64,000 nucleotides of DNA, taken from assembly GCA_001579985.1 (NCBI GenBank), contig LRSR01002815.1, positions 41,422 through 105,421 on the forward strand, written 5' to 3'. Positions 59,074 to 64,000 of the stretch are shown here, in pieces. Position numbers and translations under genes: made by a program. Numbering within the stretch: position 1 is the first letter of the stretch; the number at the start of each line of letters is the position of its first letter. The DNA is from Hypsibius dujardini. Lineage: Eukaryota > Tardigrada > Eutardigrada > Parachela > Hypsibiidae. The notes under the pieces were generated by a model. That model worked only from the letters and a program-made list of their open reading frames with translations, did no database searches and had not been told where the DNA came from.

Positions 59074-59789
59074 TGTGATCACACTGTATTGACGCTGCTA
59101 GTTGCACGCTTTTGGAAACGTGGCGCTTAGGAATTGGCCAGACTCATCGTACTAGCAGTAAAGTTGCCGTAATCGTAGCTAGCGTAATTCCCATGCGTGC
59201 CTTAGCAAAATAAAGTTTACGTAGCTGTCGTAACGGTAAATAATCCTAATAGGGTTGCTGACTCGGAAAACAGATTTAGTTGCCGCCCTGGGATGTTCCC
59301 TTGGGGTAGGAGGGGGCATGCATCACCAAGGAGATCGCAAGGCCCATTCAGTAATAAACGCCGCTTTTTCAAACTACTCTCCCATGCTCGTACTGATGGA
59401 TTTCTCAGGTTACGTAACGCAAATAAAGATCTAATACGTTACGTTATGCTGCTCTAGCAATATTTCTGACTTGGTCTTTCCTCTTTTTAGTTTGTTAGCC
59501 GAAACCTAATGGCAGTTTACGGATACTGCCCTGGTGCGTATACACGTGACGATTGAGTTTGAAGAACTTCAATACGTGTCCGCTAATAGCCTAGCGTGAG
59601 CAGTTCATATTTCTACAAGTCCAGCGGCAGCCTGCAGGTGGTAATCAGGGTCGCTCGGCCCATAAAATTGAGAAGTTGGAGAACTTTCGTGCCCGAATTG
59701 ATACTCATCGTGATAAAAAAATGTCGTAGCATTCACCCAAGCGCATGAAGTAACGCTTGTACTCTGCAGGCCTTTGAGTAGACCCAAGG

Positions 59790-61521
59790 ATGAGGACAAG
59801 TCAAGAAGTTTTGATGGAGTTTCTAGGAGTGATACCTGTTTCCCGGCGATTGCGGTTATCCGCTTGTGGGTATTTCCGCAGTTGTGTTGCTGTGGTCATA
59901 CTATGCGGTGCGGCGTTTCAAGCCTGTGCCAATGTCACTAGGCTAATGCTAAGCTTCATATATCCCGCGACGCAGTCGTTCGGCTCTACCGGGTTGCTCT
60001 CTACCATGTCCAATGTTCCGTACACCGCAATGGCAATTCGATCGTTTTGCGTGCTTGCAACTCTGTTTTTTAAGCCGACTGAATGGAATAAACTATGTGG
60101 GCTGCTGGCAGAGCTCATCCGAGTGGCTGGTCCTGAAACCAACAAATACGCAAAAAAACTTCAAGCGACGGCCTTGTACGTCTTAGTGCTCTCATCTGTA
60201 AGTCACGTTTGCTGGTATGCATTTGCCTGGAGCTATAAAGGTTATGGGTACTTCGGAGAATGTCTGGACGATGCTCTCATGAAGGGGATGCGCGTTTGGC
60301 ACTATTGTATATTCCAGTTCATATTCGAGATGTTGCCGTTCGTCTTGTCACTCCATGTCTTCACTTCTGCAGTTCTAATGGTGACGCTACTCTATGATAT
60401 TATTCGAATGCTAGGTGTACAGATGGGCGAAGTAATCGATCGAATCAGCGCCGAAAGACTGCTAACCTCTGAACTACTTGCACGGTCAGAGTATGATCTC
60501 GGACGTTGGATGAAGGTTCATCTGCTTGTAATGTTGGTGAGGGATGCTATTAATGAGACGTTCGGAGGAGTCTTTCTCTGCACCTTTGTCGCTGACACGG
60601 CTTGCCTTCTCTGCAAGTCGGCTAAACTACTCAGTCTGAACTCATCAAGCCCTCCCTTAATGTATGCCTACATTGCGGTTACTGTCTGCATTTTTGGAAT
60701 ATATAGCACGGTCTGGCCCTTGCCAATGGTCCTGGCACTGGAACGGGTACAGTAAAACGAGTTTAAGTCATGTGAACTTCAGAACCGATTTCAACGTATC
60801 AATCTTGTCAGAGCGCGGAACTGTCGGACCGTGCCCAAACACTGAGTTACTTGTTCCATGGATTGACCGATCGGATGGAGGTTTTGGAACGGGTGATTAT
60901 AGCAAATGAATATTTAACCATGAGCCATGCAGTATTTCATGAAGCAAAATTTTTCTCCTAAGATATCCGCACGAAAACTAGCCGAAAACTTCCACATATT
61001 TGAGCTGACATGCCGCAATAACGTGGCTCTTTTCAGCGGAAACGAATACTTTCACTACACACGAGGTTTGCTAGTTTCGGTAAGAAAGCTCCGTCGGTAT
61101 TCCTGTAAGCCAATCAAACCGTTTAGCGTCTACGCAAATTCTAGCGTTCTACATTAGACACTTTCATCCTGCGTTCCATAAAAGGCGAAGGGTGGTGAAA
61201 ATAGAAATTATATTTTAATTAGAAACATTACTAACCTTGCCGGTTTCGGCTATCTTCCTGGTGACCTTAACACGTAGGAATTACACATCGTGCCCCAAAA
61301 CTGTAGAGGGTCAAGCCTGTCGCAGGAAAATTCTTGTGGTGTGCCGGACTTAAATCAGCAGGGATGGGGAGCCCTCCTAATTAACCAGTTCTCTTTATCT
61401 ACAGGTCTGGACTTTTGTTATATCGTTTCTACTGCTCGCCAACCAGCTCCTCCATGGCCACTACACTGCACCTCAATTATATTCGTCTAATGTCACGTCG
61501 TATGCGTTGAATTGTAGTTAG
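59790..61521 (+). CDS. Gustatory-receptor-like 7TM protein GR5 (423 aa, complete)
   Basis: Exons 59790-60746 (TM1-TM6), 60812-60892 (81 nt, SAELSDRAQTLSYLF), 60963-61079 (117 nt, ENFHIFELTCRNN... ending HYTRGLLVS) and 61405-61521 (TM7, VWTFVISFLLLANQLL, stop TAG). All introns are phase 0 with standard splice sites. Start MRTSQEVLMEFLGVIPV. The TM4 region reads FIFEMLPFVLSLHVF and TM6 IAVTVCIFGIYSTVW. Exon lengths match those of GR2 exactly for exons 2 and 3, which supports the model. Function by family: chemosensory channel subunit. GR4 and GR5 are head-to-head. Confidence 0.82.
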
Positions 61522-62984
61522 CGAAAGCTGCAGTGCAATTTTTATTGCATGCACCTTTTTTTCGTGAGCGCTGCCGTAAATGGAAATTTCAGGTCATTGC
61601 ATTACAGGATAGTTAGCTTTAGTCTCGTATCACGTTAATGGTACTGTATTACAGCGGGGCCTGCAAGACGCGCAACCTCTACAAAGGTATTGTGAAGCAA
61701 ATCTTTTCTCTTGACACTCTTTCCTCTCTTTTCAACATGGCTAGACGTTTTCCCCACAATGGTGACTGCCCATACCTCTCGAAATCTCTCGGTTTTTTGG
61801 CCCAGGTTGATGACCGAAGGTGTCCAAAGAGGAATTGTGTGAAGGTAGCACTGTCGTTTTCTACAGTCAGTCCCAAGTTGTTCTCCGGTTCGTGCGTTTC
61901 ACGACTTAAAAAATGACTCAAACTCCTCTCCTAAATGCACACTTCTGGTCAAGCAAGCCATGCCTACCGACCAATCACGAACTCCCAACACCGCAGTAAT
62001 TACGGAACTCAAAAAGACTGTCAAAGATTAACAAATTTAAAAGAACAAGGGAATCCCGAGGGATTTGCTTTCCAAACGCCATGATCATTCAACAATCAAT
62101 AAGTTAGAAAAATGAAATTTCGTCCAGAGGGCAGTGACACTTGTAGCAAACAGATGTTCAGTCACTTGAAATCAGTGTAACAACAATTCCCTCAAGCTTT
62201 CAAGTAACGGCTGCGTGTACTTTTAACAGGGAATTGTCCAAACGAAATACTGATCCTTATCTTTTGCATTTGTTGTTTGGCCAAGGTAGCCAAAACTTTA
62301 ATTTCAGCTTGCTAGTGAGTCACCGATTGACTCTATCGGCCTGCCATAACTGGAACTGCATGCGCATACTTGTTTTTGTGCAACCGGAGGACAGCTTGGG
62401 CCTGACTGTATTTAGTTCTTGCTTTTCTACATACGATTCTGAAAATACGGACCATCTGTTAAAATTAAAAACAGTTCAAGATTTCGTGTTGGAGAGTTGC
62501 AAAATTCCCTTGTCAGAATGGCCTCCTCATAATGTACGGCGTCAGGATTCACATGAGGAGTCTCTACACATGGCAAAACACTTATCCTGATGATAACCAG
62601 ACACACATGGAACTGGCGATGGACTAACAAAGCTCTGCATGCATTGTGTACTTGGAGATCGAACTACGTTATGCCAAAAATAATTCCCCAATGATCAAAA
62701 GAGTTTTCACACGACTTTATACAAGTTTACTCGAGAGAACAGGCATTAAACGCGGGATTCATTCATACGGCATTTAGCGAGAGTAGATGCGGGTGCGAGA
62801 TCCCACTCTCATATTTTTAAAATGCTGGGCACATTGGGTGCATTATTCAAAACCTTAGGTCCATATTCGTGCGAAACATTCGTCTGAATTGTAGACAACA
62901 CATCGAAGAGTACTGGTATTGGAAATGATATTCCTGAAACAAGAGGCAGCTGTTGAAGGTGATCTCGTCCTCTGTTGTGCTAAA
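61522..62984. other. Gap between GR5 and GR6
   Basis: Contains a 118-codon + strand frame at 62234-62590 and a 92-codon frame at 61638-61916, neither recognised nor supported by splice or family evidence. Confidence 0.3.
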
Positions 62985-63983
62985 ATGAGAAGAACTGAAA
63001 CAGTTGAGAACGTTTTACCCCTCTATAGGTTGCTGGCGTTTTGTGGTTTCTTACCCAACTTATCCCGTCCCACTGCTCTCATTGATACCATTAGACATTA
63101 CTTTGCGATAGGGCTTTTCTTCGGCTGTTTATCACAGCTCATTCTCAGAGCAATTCGCCTGGTGTACCGATGTCTGCAACCGGAACACTCAGGGCTCGTC
63201 GTTGTTATGACGAAACTTCCCAACATAATAATAAACCTCCGCTGTCTCCTTCTCCTGCTGGTCGGTTTGGTAAGCTACAACTACTGGTTGCCCATCCACA
63301 AGGAAGCAACAAAGCATCTGCGTCGTCTCTATACGAACTCCCCAGTGCTGTTAACGAAACATCGACGACTTGCGAGAACCACCTTGTTCGCCGTGTTTGG
63401 TCTCCAATTTATCTGGGATGTCTGCGATTGGACGGTTTTCTTTGCGAAAAATCCCAACGTCACCTTGGTATCCACCAACTACGGCGTCTTTGGCTATCAA
63501 CCCCCGTCCCCGTTGGCTGATCTGCTCTACACCTGGCAGTGGATCATCCTGCACTTTGCTCTTCACTTCGTGCCGTTCTTACTGTGTCAACAGATTTACA
63601 TGTACGGCATTCTTGCTACATTACTCTTGCATAAAATGCTTCGTACCCTCACGCGTGAACTGCAGCGTGAGATTGACCTTTTGGATTGCAAAACACTAGC
63701 AGAAAGAACCGGAATCCACATGGAACGACAGATCCACCGTTTGGGGCAATGGGAGCAGATGCTAATGGACGCAAACCGCTTTGCTAAGACCATTCACAGC
63801 GGCATGGGCTGGTTCTTTTTCACTGCTCACACTTTCGATGTGTTGACTTTGCTCATCGTAGCATCATGGGTCCTTCGGTACGCCGACACACCCGTCCAGT
63901 ATGTGTATGTCACTGGAAGCGTACTGATATATGGCTTGTACGCAACTGTCTTTCCTGTACCAATGGTTATGGTCAAGGAGGAG
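62985..63983 (+). CDS. Gustatory-receptor-like 7TM protein GR6, first exon (continues past window)
   Basis: An open exon of 333 codons from ATG (MRRTETVENVLPLYRLLAF) to a phase-0 donor GAG|GTAGGT after VMVKEE. It covers TM1-TM6: IIINLRCLLLLLVGLVS (TM2), TLFAVFGLQFIWDVCDW (TM3), FVPFLLCQQIYMYGILATLL (TM4), FFFTAHTFDVLTLLIVASWV (TM5) and SVLIYGLYATVFPVPMV (TM6). It is intact here and is the closest relative of pseudogene GR3. By analogy with GR5 and GR3 the 81-nt exon, the third exon and the TM7 exon should lie just beyond the right edge. Confidence 0.8.
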
Positions 63984-64000
63984 GTAGGTCATCCCTCTCC

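Noticed and set aside
1-64000. Bacterial or viral origin, CRISPR arrays, tRNA and rRNA genes
   Set aside because: Spliceosomal introns with consistent phases and animal domain families argue for a nuclear animal locus. No regularly spaced short repeats and no cloverleaf or rRNA signatures were noticed.

Overview
This window looks like a nuclear segment of an invertebrate animal. The genes are split by spliceosomal GT-AG introns, many of them 60-100 bp. The products are animal-type: cytosolic HSP70s, a cadherin, ankyrin/Mind-bomb/kinase modules and arthropod-style gustatory-receptor-like 7TM proteins. An ecdysozoan is likely. I would guess a tardigrade, but the sequence alone cannot prove that. 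I saw no bacterial operons, CRISPR arrays or convincing tRNA/rRNA genes.

Layout. (1) 1-9048, + strand: the 3' part of a large gene encoding ankyrin repeats, then about six Mind-bomb-type SH3 (REP) repeats, then a protein kinase domain. Its introns carry two members of one foldback (long inverted repeat) element family. A decayed copy of the kinase tail lies just downstream. (2) 10.4-26.6 kb: an HSP70 cluster with three apparently intact genes (508, 507 and 508 aa). All three stop at the end of the beta substrate-binding domain, so they lack the helical lid and the EEVD tail. The cluster also holds one ATPase-domain-only divergent HSP70-like gene (455 aa), two HSP70 pseudogenes and a kinase fragment. 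Two pairs are head-to-head. (3) 27.8-40.6 kb, - strand: a complete 23-exon cadherin-superfamily receptor. I resolved it exon by exon; the spliced coding length is 4935 nt, giving 1644 aa. (4) 42.4-64 kb: a cluster of six gustatory-receptor-like genes. Two are complete (54731-58329 and 59790-61521), one runs off the right edge intact (62985 onward) and three are broken. They share one architecture: a long first exon with TM1-TM6, a second exon of 69 or 81 nt, a third of 102-117 nt, and a short last exon with TM7, all in phase 0.

Mobile DNA is frequent and sits mostly in introns or gene-poor gaps: several families of foldback or MITE-like elements, a degenerate mariner-type element with TA flanks, and a 58-bp perfect palindrome. 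The HSP70 and receptor clusters both show birth-and-death evolution, with intact copies next to pseudogenes. The best candidates for something undescribed are the ankyrin-Mib-kinase fusion and the family of lidless HSP70s with an altered interdomain linker, accompanied by an apparently ATPase-dead relative.
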